NCBI GenBank assembly: GCA_023416965.1
Contig: JAEZGJ010000057.1
Coordinates: 1-26,199, forward strand
From: Pseudomonadota bacterium
GTDB lineage: Bacteria > Pseudomonadota > Alphaproteobacteria > Rhizobiales > Phreatobacteraceae
DNA length: 26,199 nucleotides
Reading direction: 5' to 3'
In this document: positions 1 through 7,765 of the stretch, piece after piece
Position numbering within the stretch: the stretch's first letter is position 1
How the letters are laid out: every line of letters begins with the position of its first letter
Translations under genes and position numbers: made by a program
The notes under the pieces: generated by a model
The model's input: only the letters and a program-made list of their open reading frames with translations
The model's database searches: none
Told to the model about the DNA's origin: nothing

Positions 1-4
1 CGTC

Positions 5-27
5 ATGCCCGGGCTTGTCCCGGGCAT
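5..27. repeat. Palindromic intergenic repeat
   Basis: A perfect 9-bp inverted repeat (ATGCCCGGG at 5-13, CCCGGGCAT at 19-27) encloses a 5-base loop. It lies in the gene-free left edge, about 95 bp beyond the stop of the leftward membrane-protein gene. Short palindromes of this CCCGGG type are recurrent intergenic elements in Hyphomicrobiales genomes. Only one copy is visible here, so repeat status rests on recall. It could also serve as a transcription end for the leftward operon, but there is no T-run. Confidence 0.5.
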
Positions 28-120
28 CCACGAATTCCTTCTCTCGCAGAAGAGCGCAATTCCCGAACGTGCCTGAACCCTAGCCGACCAGCGTCACGCC
101 GTCAAGGATAAAAATCCTAT

Positions 121-741
121 TCACCCCTCCCGCCTCCCGTAGGTCGGCAGCGACCAGCCGTGGCGGATGGCGAGGCCGCGGATGGCGAAGACCACGGCGA
201 AGCCGAGGAGGTCGTCGACGTCCGGCGAGAGGAAGCGGTTGGCGAGGGCGAAGGCGACCGCGCCGGCGAGCGAAGCGGTGACATAGACGTCGCGGCGCAG
301 CGCGAGCGGCACGTCGCCGGCGAGGATGTCGCGGATGATGCCGCCGAAGCTCGCGGTGACGACGCCGAGCAGCACGGCGGAGACGGCCGGCGCCCCTGCC
401 TCCAGCGCCTTGGCGGTTCCGGTCACGGTGAAGAGGGCGAGGCCGAGCGCGTCGGCCCAGAGGATGACGCGGGTGCGATCCTCGCGTTCGAACTGGTGGG
501 CGGAGACGAAGGCGGCGAGCGACACCGCGGCGCAGATGATCACCACCGTCGGGTCGAGGATCCAGGGCACCGGCCGGATGCCGAGCAGCACGTCGCGCAG
601 CGTGCCGCCGCCGATGCCGGTGACGGTGCCGAGCAGGACGAAGCCGAAGGGGTCCATCTGCTTGCGCGCCGCCACCAGGGCGCCGGTCAGGGCGAAGACC
701 GCGACCCCTGCCCATTCCAGCCAGGGCAGGAGCCCGGTCAT
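121..741 (-). CDS. TRIC/UPF0126 family membrane protein (YicG/YadS-like)
   Basis: A 206-residue integral membrane protein of the trimeric intracellular cation channel family (UPF0126, 'glycine transporter' domain). Two homologous halves each carry the family's glycine-rich signature ending in Arg-Asp: around residues 38-54 (GIGGGTLRD) and 124-141 (SFGGIIRD). About seven hydrophobic segments span the chain, and the length is typical. Family members are thought to act as cation channels; the substrate here is unknown. The ATG at 741 was chosen because the family's N-terminal helix (LLPWLEWAGVAVFALTG) begins there; an in-frame extension upstream only overlaps grpE. The start lies 4 bp beyond the grpE stop, so the two are probably co-transcribed as the end of the leftward dnaN-to-grpE string. 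Confidence 0.88.
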   Translation of the reverse strand: MTGLLPWLEWAGVAVFALTGALVAARKQMDPFGFVLLGTVTGIGGGTLRDVLLGIRPVPWILDPTVVIICAAVSLAAFVSAHQFEREDRTRVILWADALGLALFTVTGTAKALEAGAPAVSAVLLGVVTASFGGIIRDILAGDVPLALRRDVYVTASLAGAVAFALANRFLSPDVDDLLGFAVVFAIRGLAIRHGWSLPTYGRREG

Positions 742-745
742 GGGG

Positions 746-1354
746 TCAGGCGTCCTCGGAGGAGGCGGCCTGGGGCGCGGCCTTCGGGCCGCCGGTGGAG
801 ACGCCGACGAGGGCCGGGCGCAGCACGCGCTCGCCGATGACGAAGCCGGCCTGCACGGTCTGCACCACGGTGCCCTTCGGCACCTCGGCATTGGGCACCT
901 CGAACATGGCCTGGTGCAGGTTCGGGTCAAACTTCTGGCCGTCGGGCGCGATCTTCTTCACGCCGTGCTTCTCGAGCGTCTTGAGGAGCTCGCGCTCGGT
1001 GAGGTCGATGCCCTCGACGAAGGCCCTCAGCGGGCCGTCGGCCGGGCGGGCCTCCTCGGGAAGGCTCTCGAAGGCGCGGCGCATGTTGTCGGCGACGTTC
1101 AGCATGTCACGGGCAAAGGAGGTGACGCCGTAGGTGCGGGCGTCGATCACCTCGCGCTCCGTGCGCTTCCTCAGGTTCTCCATCTCGGCGAGGGTGCGCA
1201 GCATGCGGTCCTTCATGTCGCGCGCCTCGGCCTGTGCGGCGGCGAGCAGGGCGGGACCGGCGTCAGCGAGCGTCTCCGCGGTCTCGGTGGCCTCGGCGGT
1301 CGGGTCGGCCTCGTCGATCGGCACTTCGTCGTGCCCGTTCTTCGGGTTGGTCAT
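746..1354 (-). CDS. grpE: Nucleotide exchange factor GrpE
   Basis: GrpE (202 residues) releases ADP from DnaK in the cytoplasm. The acidic N-terminal tail (1-40) leads into the long coiled-coil helix (about 40-95, with AEMENLRKRTEREV), then the four-helix bundle and the C-terminal beta-wing with the signature around 140-175 (KFDPNLHQAMFEV, then GFVIGERVLRPALV). The ATG at 1354 has an AGGCGAG ribosome site upstream; the longer in-frame extension lacks conserved sequence. Unusually for this class, neither hrcA nor dnaK/dnaJ is adjacent: panE lies upstream across an 84-bp gap with a candidate promoter, and the TRIC protein lies 4 bp downstream. Confidence 0.96.
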   Translation of the reverse strand: MTNPKNGHDEVPIDEADPTAEATETAETLADAGPALLAAAQAEARDMKDRMLRTLAEMENLRKRTEREVIDARTYGVTSFARDMLNVADNMRRAFESLPEEARPADGPLRAFVEGIDLTERELLKTLEKHGVKKIAPDGQKFDPNLHQAMFEVPNAEVPKGTVVQTVQAGFVIGERVLRPALVGVSTGGPKAAPQAASSEDA

Positions 1355-1389
1355 GGCATCTCGCCTGTGGTGGATGAGGGGTGGCCCGG

Positions 1390-1418
1390 ATATCGAGCCT
1401 CCGGCGCGCAAAATCAAG
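1390..1418 (-). promoter_or_regulatory. Candidate grpE promoter
   Basis: On the minus strand, CTTGAT (plus 1413-1418) is separated by 17 bp from CGATAT (1390-1395), about 35 bp upstream of the grpE start and inside the panE-grpE gap. The CTTG core recalls heat-shock (sigma-32) -35 elements, but the -10 does not match the alphaproteobacterial heat-shock consensus well. This is the best candidate in the gap and may be an ordinary housekeeping promoter. Confidence 0.3.
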
Positions 1419-1438
1419 GTTGAAGGCGGGCTCGGGCG

Positions 1439-2464
1439 TCAGGCCGCCATGACGGCGGCGAGGATGTCGCGGCCGCTCATCGCCGCTCCCGGCCGCCGTC
1501 CGGCGACGAGTTCGATCATGGCGGCGTTGCGGGGGGCGGCGAGGCCCCGCTCCTCCGCCAGTCGCACCACCTCGCCGCAGAGATCGTCGATCTCGGTCGG
1601 CAGTCCGGCGGCGAGGTCGTCGGCCATGGAGGAGCGGGCGGTCGGCGCGATGGTCAGCATCGAGGCTGCGATGCGGGAGAAGGCGAAGGTCGGCAGGCGC
1701 AGGATCGTCGGGATGAGGCGCGGCGGAGCGGCGCCGATCCTCGCCGGGCGGATGCCCGCCGCCTTCATCACCGCCAGGGCCTCGTCCTGCAGGGCGGCGA
1801 GGGCCCGGCGGCAGTCGCGGTCCATCAGTTCCTCGCGCAGCGGCAGGCCGGAGAGGGCGTTGACGGGGTTGTTGAGGTTGAGGAGCAGCTTGCCCCATTG
1901 CACCGGAACCATGTCGGCGACGAGGGTCAACGGCAGGCCGGCCGCGGCGAAGAGCGGCGCGAGGGCGCGGGTCACCGCGTGGTCCTCGGCATGAAGCGCG
2001 CCGGAGGTGGTCTGGCGCACGACGATGCGGCCGTTCGCCTCGCGATCGAGGGTGACGTTGAAGGGCACCATGGCGGCGAGGGGGAGGAGACGGAGCGCGG
2101 CAGTGCGGATGCGGCCGACATTGTCGACACCGTTCTGCAGCGACAGGACAGGAGTGCCGGGGCGAAAGGCGGCGCCGGCCTCGGCGGCGGCCGCTGCGGT
2201 GTCGCCGCCCTTCGTGCAGAGGAGGAGGACCGGCTCCCCCTCGCCCTGCGCCGCATCCCGGGCGGCGGCGACGACGCGGAAGCGGTCCGGCGGCAGGGTG
2301 AGGGTTGCGCCGTCCAGGTCCGTGAGGGCGAGGCCCTTGCCTGCGAGATCGGCGGCGCGGCCGGCACGGGCGACGAAGGTGACGTTCGCCCCCGCTGCGG
2401 CGAGGGCGCCGCCGACCCGGCATCCGATGGCGCCGGCTCCGATCACCACGAAGCGCTGCGCCAT
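1439..2464 (-). CDS. panE: 2-dehydropantoate 2-reductase
   Basis: Ketopantoate reductase (341 residues) makes D-pantoate from 2-dehydropantoate with NADPH, for pantothenate and CoA synthesis. The N-terminal Rossmann fold has GxGxxG at residues 9-14 directly after the first beta strand. The ApbA C-terminal helical domain contains the catalytic lysine in WGKLLLNLNNP (K192), the SSM-D motif near 278-282 and the conserved Glu in PTEID (E291). ApbA/PanE paralogues are common and some act on other 2-keto acids, so the substrate is inferred. Its start lies 11 bp after the folD stop, consistent with co-transcription from dnaN-folD. Confidence 0.88.
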   Translation of the reverse strand: MAQRFVVIGAGAIGCRVGGALAAAGANVTFVARAGRAADLAGKGLALTDLDGATLTLPPDRFRVVAAARDAAQGEGEPVLLLCTKGGDTAAAAAEAGAAFRPGTPVLSLQNGVDNVGRIRTAALRLLPLAAMVPFNVTLDREANGRIVVRQTTSGALHAEDHAVTRALAPLFAAAGLPLTLVADMVPVQWGKLLLNLNNPVNALSGLPLREELMDRDCRRALAALQDEALAVMKAAGIRPARIGAAPPRLIPTILRLPTFAFSRIAASMLTIAPTARSSMADDLAAGLPTEIDDLCGEVVRLAEERGLAAPRNAAMIELVAGRRPGAAMSGRDILAAVMAA

Positions 2465-2475
2465 GCCGGCCTCCG

Positions 2476-3384
2476 TCAGGCGGAAAGGGCGGGCCGGGGC
2501 AGGCCCTCCCGCAGGTGGGCGGCCGCCAGCGTATTGGCCATGAGGAGGGCGATGGTCATGGGCCCGACGCCGCCCGGCACCGGGGTGATGGCAGCGGCGT
2601 GGACGGCCGCCTCCCCGGTGGCGACGTCGCCGACGAGGCGCGTCTTGCCCTCGCCCTTCTCGGGGGCGGGGATGCGGTTGATGCCGACGTCGATGACGAC
2701 GGCGCCGGGCTTCACCCAGTCGCCGCGGATCATCTCCGGGCGCCCGACGGCCGCCACCAGGATATCGGCCGTGCGGCAGAGGGCGGGAAGGTCCGCCGTG
2801 CGCGAATGAGCGATGGTCACCGTGGCGTCCTTCTGCAGCAGGAGCTGAGCAACCGGCTTGCCGACGATGTTGGAGCGGCCGACGACGACCGCGTGCTTGC
2901 CTGCGAGGGAGGGGCCGAGCACGCTCTCGATGAGGATCACAGAGCCGGCCGGCGTGCAGGGGACCAGAGCCTTCTCGGCGGCGCCCGAGCCGAGCAGGCC
3001 CACATTGATCGGGTGGAAGCCGTCGACGTCCTTGGCGGGGTCGATGGCGAGCAGCACGCGGTCGGTGTCGATGCCCTTCGGCAGCGGCAACTGCACGAGG
3101 ATGCCGTCGATGCCGGGATCGGCATTCAGCTTCGCCACCAGAGCGAGCAGGTCCTCCTCGTCGGTGGTGGCGGGCAGCGTGTGCTGCTCGGAGCGGAAGC
3201 CGGCGGCCTCCGCCTCGCGGCCCTTGTTGCGGACATAGACCTGGCTCGCCGGATCCTCGCCGACCAGCACCACGGCGAGGCCCGGCGGGCGTCCCTTCGC
3301 AGTCGCAAAGGCGGCGGCGCGCTCCCGCACATCGGCGAGGACGCGGGCGGCAACGGCCTTGCCGTCGATGCGGAGCGCGGTCAC
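2476..3384 (-). CDS. folD: Bifunctional methylenetetrahydrofolate dehydrogenase/cyclohydrolase
   Basis: FolD (302 residues) interconverts 5,10-methylene-THF and 10-formyl-THF, using NADP, in cytosolic one-carbon metabolism. Visible motifs are the substrate-site YVRNKGR (Y50, catalytic K54), DGILVQLPLP (93-102), the dinucleotide-binding VVGRSNIVGKP (167-177) and the C-terminal PVPGGVGPMT (268-277). The length is normal. The start codon is GTG (plus 3382-3384), 5 bp after the dnaN stop. No other start in this frame keeps the family's N-terminus, so translation is probably coupled to dnaN. Confidence 0.96.
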   Translation of the reverse strand: MTALRIDGKAVAARVLADVRERAAAFATAKGRPPGLAVVLVGEDPASQVYVRNKGREAEAAGFRSEQHTLPATTDEEDLLALVAKLNADPGIDGILVQLPLPKGIDTDRVLLAIDPAKDVDGFHPINVGLLGSGAAEKALVPCTPAGSVILIESVLGPSLAGKHAVVVGRSNIVGKPVAQLLLQKDATVTIAHSRTADLPALCRTADILVAAVGRPEMIRGDWVKPGAVVIDVGINRIPAPEKGEGKTRLVGDVATGEAAVHAAAITPVPGGVGPMTIALLMANTLAAAHLREGLPRPALSA

Positions 3385-3389
3385 GGGCG

Positions 3390-4508
3390 TCAGACCCGCA
3401 TCGGCATGAGCACGTAGAGGGCGCCGGGTCCTGCGGGGTCGTGGATGAGGGTGGGCGAGCCGGGATCAGCCAGCTTCAATTCGATCGTGTCGCCGTCGAT
3501 CTGGCTGGTGATGTCCAGGAGGTAGCGCGAGTTGAAGCCGATATCGATGCCGTCGGCCTCGTAGGAGACCTCGAGCTCTTCCGTGGCGCTGCCTGAATCC
3601 GGGTTGGTGACCGAGAGGGTCAGCTTGCCGTCGCCGGCGGAGAGCTTCACCGCCCGGCCGCGCTCGGAGGAGACGGTGGAGACTCGGTCGACCGCTGCGG
3701 CGAACTCGCCCTTCTCGACGGTGAGAATCTTGTCGTTGGCGAGCGGGATGACGCGCGCATAATCCGGGAAGGTGCCGTCGATGAGCTTCGAGGTCAGCAC
3801 TGTCTCGCCGAAGCGGAAGCGCACCTTGGCGGTGGAGAGCTCCACCGTGACGCTGGCGTCCGGCGTGTCGGCGAGGCGCTGGACCTCGGCCACGGTCTTG
3901 CGGGGCACGATGACGCCGGGCATGCCGGCCGAGCCGGCAGGGGCCTCGAACTCCACCTGGGCGAGGCGATGGCCGTCGGTCGCCACGGCGCGGATGAGGC
4001 TCTGGCCGCCCTTGTCGACGACATGGAGGAAGATGCCGTTGAGATAGTAGCGCGTCTCCTCGGTGGAGATGGCGAACTGGGTCTTGTCGATGAGGCGCTT
4101 CAGGTGGCCGGCGGGCAGCTGGAAGCTGTGCGACATGTCGCCGGCGGCGATGTCGGGGAAGTCGCTCTCGGGGATGGTCTGCAGGGTAAAGCGGGAGCGG
4201 CCGGCCTTCACCGCCAGCGTGCCCTTGTCGCCGATCATCTCGAGCTGGATCTGGGAGCCGTCCGGCAGCTTGCGGACGATGTCGTAGATCATGTGGGCCG
4301 GAACGGTGGTGCCGCCGGCGGTCGCGACCTCGGCGGGCAGGGTTTCCACGACCTCAATGTCGAGATCCGTCGCCTTGAGGCGCAGCGAGGCGCCGTCGGC
4401 CTTCATCAGCACGTTCGAGAGGACGGGAATGGTGTTGCGGCGCTCGACGACGCGATGGACGTGGCCGAGGGATTTCAGGAGCTGGGCCCGCTCGACGGTG
4501 ACCTTCAT
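3390..4508 (-). CDS. dnaN: DNA polymerase III beta subunit (sliding clamp)
   Basis: The beta clamp (372 residues) is the ring-shaped processivity factor of DNA polymerase III. It shows three successive clamp folds: an N-terminal MKVTVERAQLLKSLGHVHRVVERRNTIPVLSN block, a central domain with ATDGHRLA near residues 175-183, and a C-terminal end in YVLMPMRV, the usual clamp terminus. The ATG at 4508 was chosen over an upstream in-frame start because the conserved N-terminus begins there and GGAG lies 8 bp upstream. It is the first gene of the leftward dnaN-folD-panE-grpE string. recF and gyrB, the usual downstream partners, are absent. Confidence 0.97.
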   Translation of the reverse strand: MKVTVERAQLLKSLGHVHRVVERRNTIPVLSNVLMKADGASLRLKATDLDIEVVETLPAEVATAGGTTVPAHMIYDIVRKLPDGSQIQLEMIGDKGTLAVKAGRSRFTLQTIPESDFPDIAAGDMSHSFQLPAGHLKRLIDKTQFAISTEETRYYLNGIFLHVVDKGGQSLIRAVATDGHRLAQVEFEAPAGSAGMPGVIVPRKTVAEVQRLADTPDASVTVELSTAKVRFRFGETVLTSKLIDGTFPDYARVIPLANDKILTVEKGEFAAAVDRVSTVSSERGRAVKLSAGDGKLTLSVTNPDSGSATEELEVSYEADGIDIGFNSRYLLDITSQIDGDTIELKLADPGSPTLIHDPAGPGALYVLMPMRV

Positions 4509-4625
4509 CAATGCTGCTCCAAACGACTCGAGGAGGCGAAGGCGATCCCCGCGCCCCGAAAACAAGGGGCGTCAGTCAACCCCGCGGCGCAACATGATGC
4601 AAGGGCAAGGCCAGCCGCTATGGGT

Positions 4626-4634
4626 CTATCCACG
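4626..4634. other. DnaA-box-like 9-mer upstream of dnaN
   Basis: The minus-strand 9-mer CGTGGATAG matches 7 of 9 positions of the DnaA box (TGTGGATAA). It lies about 120 bp upstream of dnaN, in the gap shared with the opposing small gene. A single relaxed box could mediate DnaA control of dnaN but may be chance. Confidence 0.2.
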
Positions 4635-4761
4635 GCCTTTTCCGTGTTCCGGCGGGTAACAGAGCCGCCCGCGGCCCGGAAAGCGGCGATCGCGCCTTGC
4701 CTTCGCGGCCCCGAGGCCCGATCTATCGGGGACAGCGCCGGCTGTTCGACGGAGAGACCCC

Positions 4762-5166
4762 ATGCCCACCATCCGCACCCGCCTCAGCGCCGCCCTCGCC
4801 GCCGCGGCGCTCGTCCTCGGCACGGCGCTGGTGTCGCTCCCCGTCCAGGCCCAGTTCAACGACGGCGGCGGCCTCAGCGACGGCCGCGGGGACACCGATT
4901 CCCGCAACAACCGCCTGACCGTCTCCATCCGCGTCGTGACGGTGGGGAGTTTCTGCGTCAGGGCGGTGGAGGCGGTGGGCTACGACCCGCGCCTCAACCA
5001 GCGGCTCTTCCGCATCGGCTTCGATTCCGGGCCCATGACGTCGGTTGGGGTCACGGCCTACGAGAACGCCTTCTCCAGCGCCCGTACCGATGCCGACGCG
5101 GCCGCAGCGCTCGCCGCCGCCGAGCGGGACGCGCGGCCCTATCGCCGCGGGCCGGGCCAGTGCTGA
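4762..5166 (+). CDS. Small secreted protein, unknown function
   Basis: This 134-residue protein is not recognised. Residues 1-30 form a clear Sec signal peptide: basic start (RTR), hydrophobic core AALAAAALVLGTALVSL, then VQA before QF as the likely cleavage site. The mature part is about 104 residues, with a Gly/Asp/Asn-rich stretch (33-50), a beta-like block around 52-70 and an Ala/Arg-rich helix near the end. It has two cysteines, C65 and the very last residue C134, which could pair by disulfide in the periplasm. GGAGAG sits 6 bp before the ATG. It is transcribed against both neighbours, between dnaN and dnaA, and its stop is 12 bp from the dnaA stop (convergent). Confidence 0.7.
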   Translation: MPTIRTRLSAALAAAALVLGTALVSLPVQAQFNDGGGLSDGRGDTDSRNNRLTVSIRVVTVGSFCVRAVEAVGYDPRLNQRLFRIGFDSGPMTSVGVTAYENAFSSARTDADAAAALAAAERDARPYRRGPGQC

Positions 5167-5178
5167 GGACCGCCCGCC

Positions 5179-6597
5179 TCAGTCGTTGAGGCGGCGCTTC
5201 AGGGCTTCCACTTCCTCACTGAGCGCGGGATCCTGGCCCACCAGACCCTCGATCTTGCGCACGGCGTGCAGAACGGTCGTGTGGTCCCGGCCGCCGAACC
5301 GCCGGCCGATCTCCGGCAGCGAGCGCAGCGTCATGGTCTTGGCCAGATACATGGCGATCTGGCGCGGGCGCACCACGGTGGCGGTGCGGCGCGAGGAGAG
5401 GATGTCGGAGCGGCTGACATTGTAGTGCTGCGCCACGATCTTCTGGATGTCCTCGATCTTCACCCGCTTCGGTTCGGCGATGCGGACGAGGTCACGGATG
5501 GAGCGTTCGGCCATTTCCACGGTCACCGGCTGGTTGGTGAGACGGTTGGTGGCGATCAGGCGGTTGAAGGCGCCGTCGAGGTCGCGGCCGTTCTGGGTGA
5601 CGTTCTTGGCGACGTAACTCATCACCGCCGGCGGTACGTCGAAGCCGGGATGCTGGGCCCGGGCATGCGCGAGCTTCTGCTTGAGGATGTCGAAGCGCAG
5701 GTTCTCGTCGAGCGCGCCGATCTCCACTGTCAGGCCGCCGGCGAGGCGCGAGCGGACCCGCTCGTCGAGGTTCTCGAGGTCGGAGGGCGGGCGGTCGCCG
5801 GCAACGACGATCTGGCGGCCGGCGTCGATGAGCGCGTTCAGCGTGTGGCAGAACTCGGCCTGGGTCTGCTTGCCCTGCAGGAACTGCAGGTCGTCGATGA
5901 TCAGCAGGTCGATGTTGCGGAGCGCCTCCTTGAAGGCGATGGCGGTCTGGTTCTTCAGGGCGGCGACGAAGCCGAAGGTGAATTTCTCCGCCGTGAGGTA
6001 GAGCACGCGACGACCGCCGGCCTGGGCCGTGCCGGCCACGGCCTGGAGGAGATGCGTCTTGCCCAGGCCGACGCCGGCATGGATGTAGAGCGGATTGAAC
6101 AGCACCGCATCGGTCGGCCGCGACTGGGCCACCTGCAGCGCCGCGGCGCGGGCGAGCGTGTTCGAGCGGCCCTGGACGAAGGTCTCAAAGGTCAGGCGGG
6201 GGTCGAGCGGCGAGCCGCCCAGCGTGTTCTGCGCCGCCGAGAGGTGCGTGCCGTCATGGCGCTGCGGTGCCGGAGCGGGAGCGGCCGGACGCGCCGCCTC
6301 CTCGACCGGACGGGGACGGGACACGGCGCGGGCGCCAGCGGCGGTGCGCACCATGATGTCGATGGCGACCCGCTGCCCGGCCTCCTCGGACCAGCGGGCG
6401 ATGATGCGGTCCTTGTAGTGATGGTCGATCCAGCTCTTCAGAAAGCGGGTCGGCACCGACAGGCGAACCGCGTCGGTTTCCGCCAGGTCGATCTCGATGC
6501 TCTTGAACCAGCTCGAGAAGACATCCTCGCCCAGCTCGGCACGAAGACGCCGGCCGACACGCTCCCAGATCGCCCCTGCACGCATGGAATCGCTCAT
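5179..6597 (-). CDS. dnaA: Chromosomal replication initiator DnaA
   Basis: DnaA (472 residues) binds DnaA boxes and melts the origin in its ATP form. Domain I (1-85) contains WERVGRRLRAELGEDVFSSW; a Pro/Ala-rich linker covers about 95-120. The AAA+ domain has Walker A AGVGLGKT (174-181), Walker B LLIIDD (231-236) and the arginine-finger region RVRSR (280-284). The C-terminal DNA-binding domain carries the signature RDHTTVLHAVRKIE (437-450). The ATG at 6597 is chosen because domain I starts there; a GTG at 6651 with GGAG upstream is a real alternative and would add 18 residues. It lies 140 bp downstream of a rhodanese gene, facing the same way. Confidence 0.97.
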   Translation of the reverse strand: MSDSMRAGAIWERVGRRLRAELGEDVFSSWFKSIEIDLAETDAVRLSVPTRFLKSWIDHHYKDRIIARWSEEAGQRVAIDIMVRTAAGARAVSRPRPVEEAARPAAPAPAPQRHDGTHLSAAQNTLGGSPLDPRLTFETFVQGRSNTLARAAALQVAQSRPTDAVLFNPLYIHAGVGLGKTHLLQAVAGTAQAGGRRVLYLTAEKFTFGFVAALKNQTAIAFKEALRNIDLLIIDDLQFLQGKQTQAEFCHTLNALIDAGRQIVVAGDRPPSDLENLDERVRSRLAGGLTVEIGALDENLRFDILKQKLAHARAQHPGFDVPPAVMSYVAKNVTQNGRDLDGAFNRLIATNRLTNQPVTVEMAERSIRDLVRIAEPKRVKIEDIQKIVAQHYNVSRSDILSSRRTATVVRPRQIAMYLAKTMTLRSLPEIGRRFGGRDHTTVLHAVRKIEGLVGQDPALSEEVEALKRRLND

Positions 6598-6737
6598 CGT
6601 ATCGGTCTTGCCTTCGGTCGGTTCGCGGACACGTTCGGAAGTGGCAAACACGATGGTCTCCAGTCAAAAAGTCCGGTGGGTCAAAACGGGGGAGTGAATA
6701 CGCAGGATCACGCAGGAACGTGCGGGGCGGCCAGGCC

Positions 6738-7184
6738 TCAGGGCTGGACCCAGGGCAGGCCGGCGGCCTTCCAGCCGGCCTTCGTGCCGCGATGACCCTG
6801 CTCGTCGTGAGGGCCCTCGAAACCACCGCTGACATTGTAGCAGCGGGAATGGCCGGCAGCGGTCATGGCGATGGCAGCCGCCTTGGAGCGAACACCAGAC
6901 CGGCAGAGGAAGTAGAGCGGAGCATCCTTGGGCGCGCCACGCTCGGCGAGCTTGGCGGCAAGCGAGGAAACGAAATCGGGATTGACCCCCATGGCCGGGA
7001 AAACCTGCCATTCGACGCGGATCGGCTCGCGACCGGCGGCCTTCAGCTCGGGCGCGCCGATATAGGCCCATTCGGCCGTGGTGCGGACGTCCACCAGTTG
7101 GGCGGCGGGGTCCTGCATCAGGGCCTGGAGGCTGTCCTCGGGTGTGGCGTCACCGGCATAACCGGCCTCTTGCGCATGCGACAT
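6738..7184 (-). CDS. Rhodanese-domain sulfurtransferase
   Basis: A single-domain rhodanese-like protein (148 residues), presumably cytoplasmic because no signal peptide is visible. The active-site loop is CRSGVRS with the nucleophile at C94, following the beta strand LYFLC; the N-terminal strand LVDVRTTAEW (30-39) is the other typical rhodanese block. Proteins of this type move sulfane sulfur as a persulfide on the cysteine, but the donor and acceptor are unknown. The ATG at 7184 is the only well-placed start. It sits between rpsT and dnaA, which are often direct neighbours in this order, and could be co-transcribed with dnaA 140 bp further on. Confidence 0.9.
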   Translation of the reverse strand: MSHAQEAGYAGDATPEDSLQALMQDPAAQLVDVRTTAEWAYIGAPELKAAGREPIRVEWQVFPAMGVNPDFVSSLAAKLAERGAPKDAPLYFLCRSGVRSKAAAIAMTAAGHSRCYNVSGGFEGPHDEQGHRGTKAGWKAAGLPWVQP

Positions 7185-7258
7185 GGTCCGCCCGCGCGCT
7201 CACGATGTGACCGCGCGCCTCAGTTGTCTCAAAGTTGTCCAGCTCAGAAGGGTGCCCC

Positions 7259-7283
7259 GGCTGCAAATCTGTCGACTGCAGCC
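7259..7283. repeat. 7-bp inverted repeat upstream of the rhodanese gene
   Basis: GGCTGCA (7259-7265) and TGCAGCC (7277-7283) form a perfect inverted repeat with an 11-bp spacer, about 75-100 bp upstream of the rhodanese start. It could be an operator or an RNA hairpin in the rhodanese-dnaA leader. No regulator can be assigned. Confidence 0.3.
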
Positions 7284-7475
7284 CGAAATCTTCACCTCCG
7301 GCTCCAGTCTGAATACTGAAGCGGCTGAAGGAGTGAACCCGCCTCGACTGAGGCAAGACTCTCCCATGCCCGATGTTGCGGGCGCCGCGCGTCAGCTCTT
7401 CCATGAAGCCCGAGGTGGCCCCCCCGAGTGACCCGATTGATACACAGGGGCTCCGGACCCGGCAACGGATTTCCA

Positions 7476-7490
7476 TTAATAAATGGTTAA
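7476..7490. promoter_or_regulatory. CtrA-type binding box
   Basis: TTAA (7476-7479), 7 bp, then TTAA (7487-7490) exactly matches the CtrA full-site pattern. Read on the minus strand it begins TTAACCAT, the half-site form favoured in Rhizobiales. It lies in an AT-rich island inside otherwise GC-rich sequence, about 290 bp upstream of the rhodanese-dnaA unit. CtrA is the cell-cycle response regulator of alphaproteobacteria, known in Caulobacter to silence the origin and control cell-cycle promoters. Confidence 0.5.
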
Positions 7491-7765
7491 GGCAGGTCGC
7501 TTGACTCCCCCCCGGATTTGGGTTTGCGGAGGCCGACTTTTCAAGCCTCTGATGAATCGGCCAATTTCAAATCGAGCCCTGCGGGGTCTCTGCGGGAGGC
7601 GGTGCAGCAGGGGGAGCGCGCTGGCCGTGGCAGGATGAAGGCTTGCTGCATTTCGCTCCCGGAACGAATACGTCCCCCGGCTAAGCAACTGGAATCTGAA
7701 TTGTTTTCCTGACGTGCCTTTAGCCGGTTCAGGGTCGCCCTCCGTACCGCGGAAGGTGCTCCGAT

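Larger units (their letters stand above)
7185..7765. other. Gene-free region upstream of the rhodanese and dnaA
   Basis: No convincing gene is visible on either strand; the ORFs present are short, compositionally odd and lack homology. The stretch holds a 7-bp inverted repeat (7259-7283), a DnaA-box-like TGATACACA (about 7438-7446) and a perfect TTAA-N7-TTAA box (7476-7490). It could be a long regulatory leader for the rhodanese-dnaA unit or part of a replication origin; the single DnaA-like site does not prove the latter. Confidence 0.4.

Noticed and set aside
6598..6737. dnaA promoter from two TTGAC elements (minus strand)
   Set aside because: TTGACC and TTGACT are present but neither has a credible -10 at 16-18 bp.
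7518..7712. Small plus-strand ORF in the gap before rpsT
   Set aside because: No ribosome site, atypical composition and no homology; treated as noncoding.
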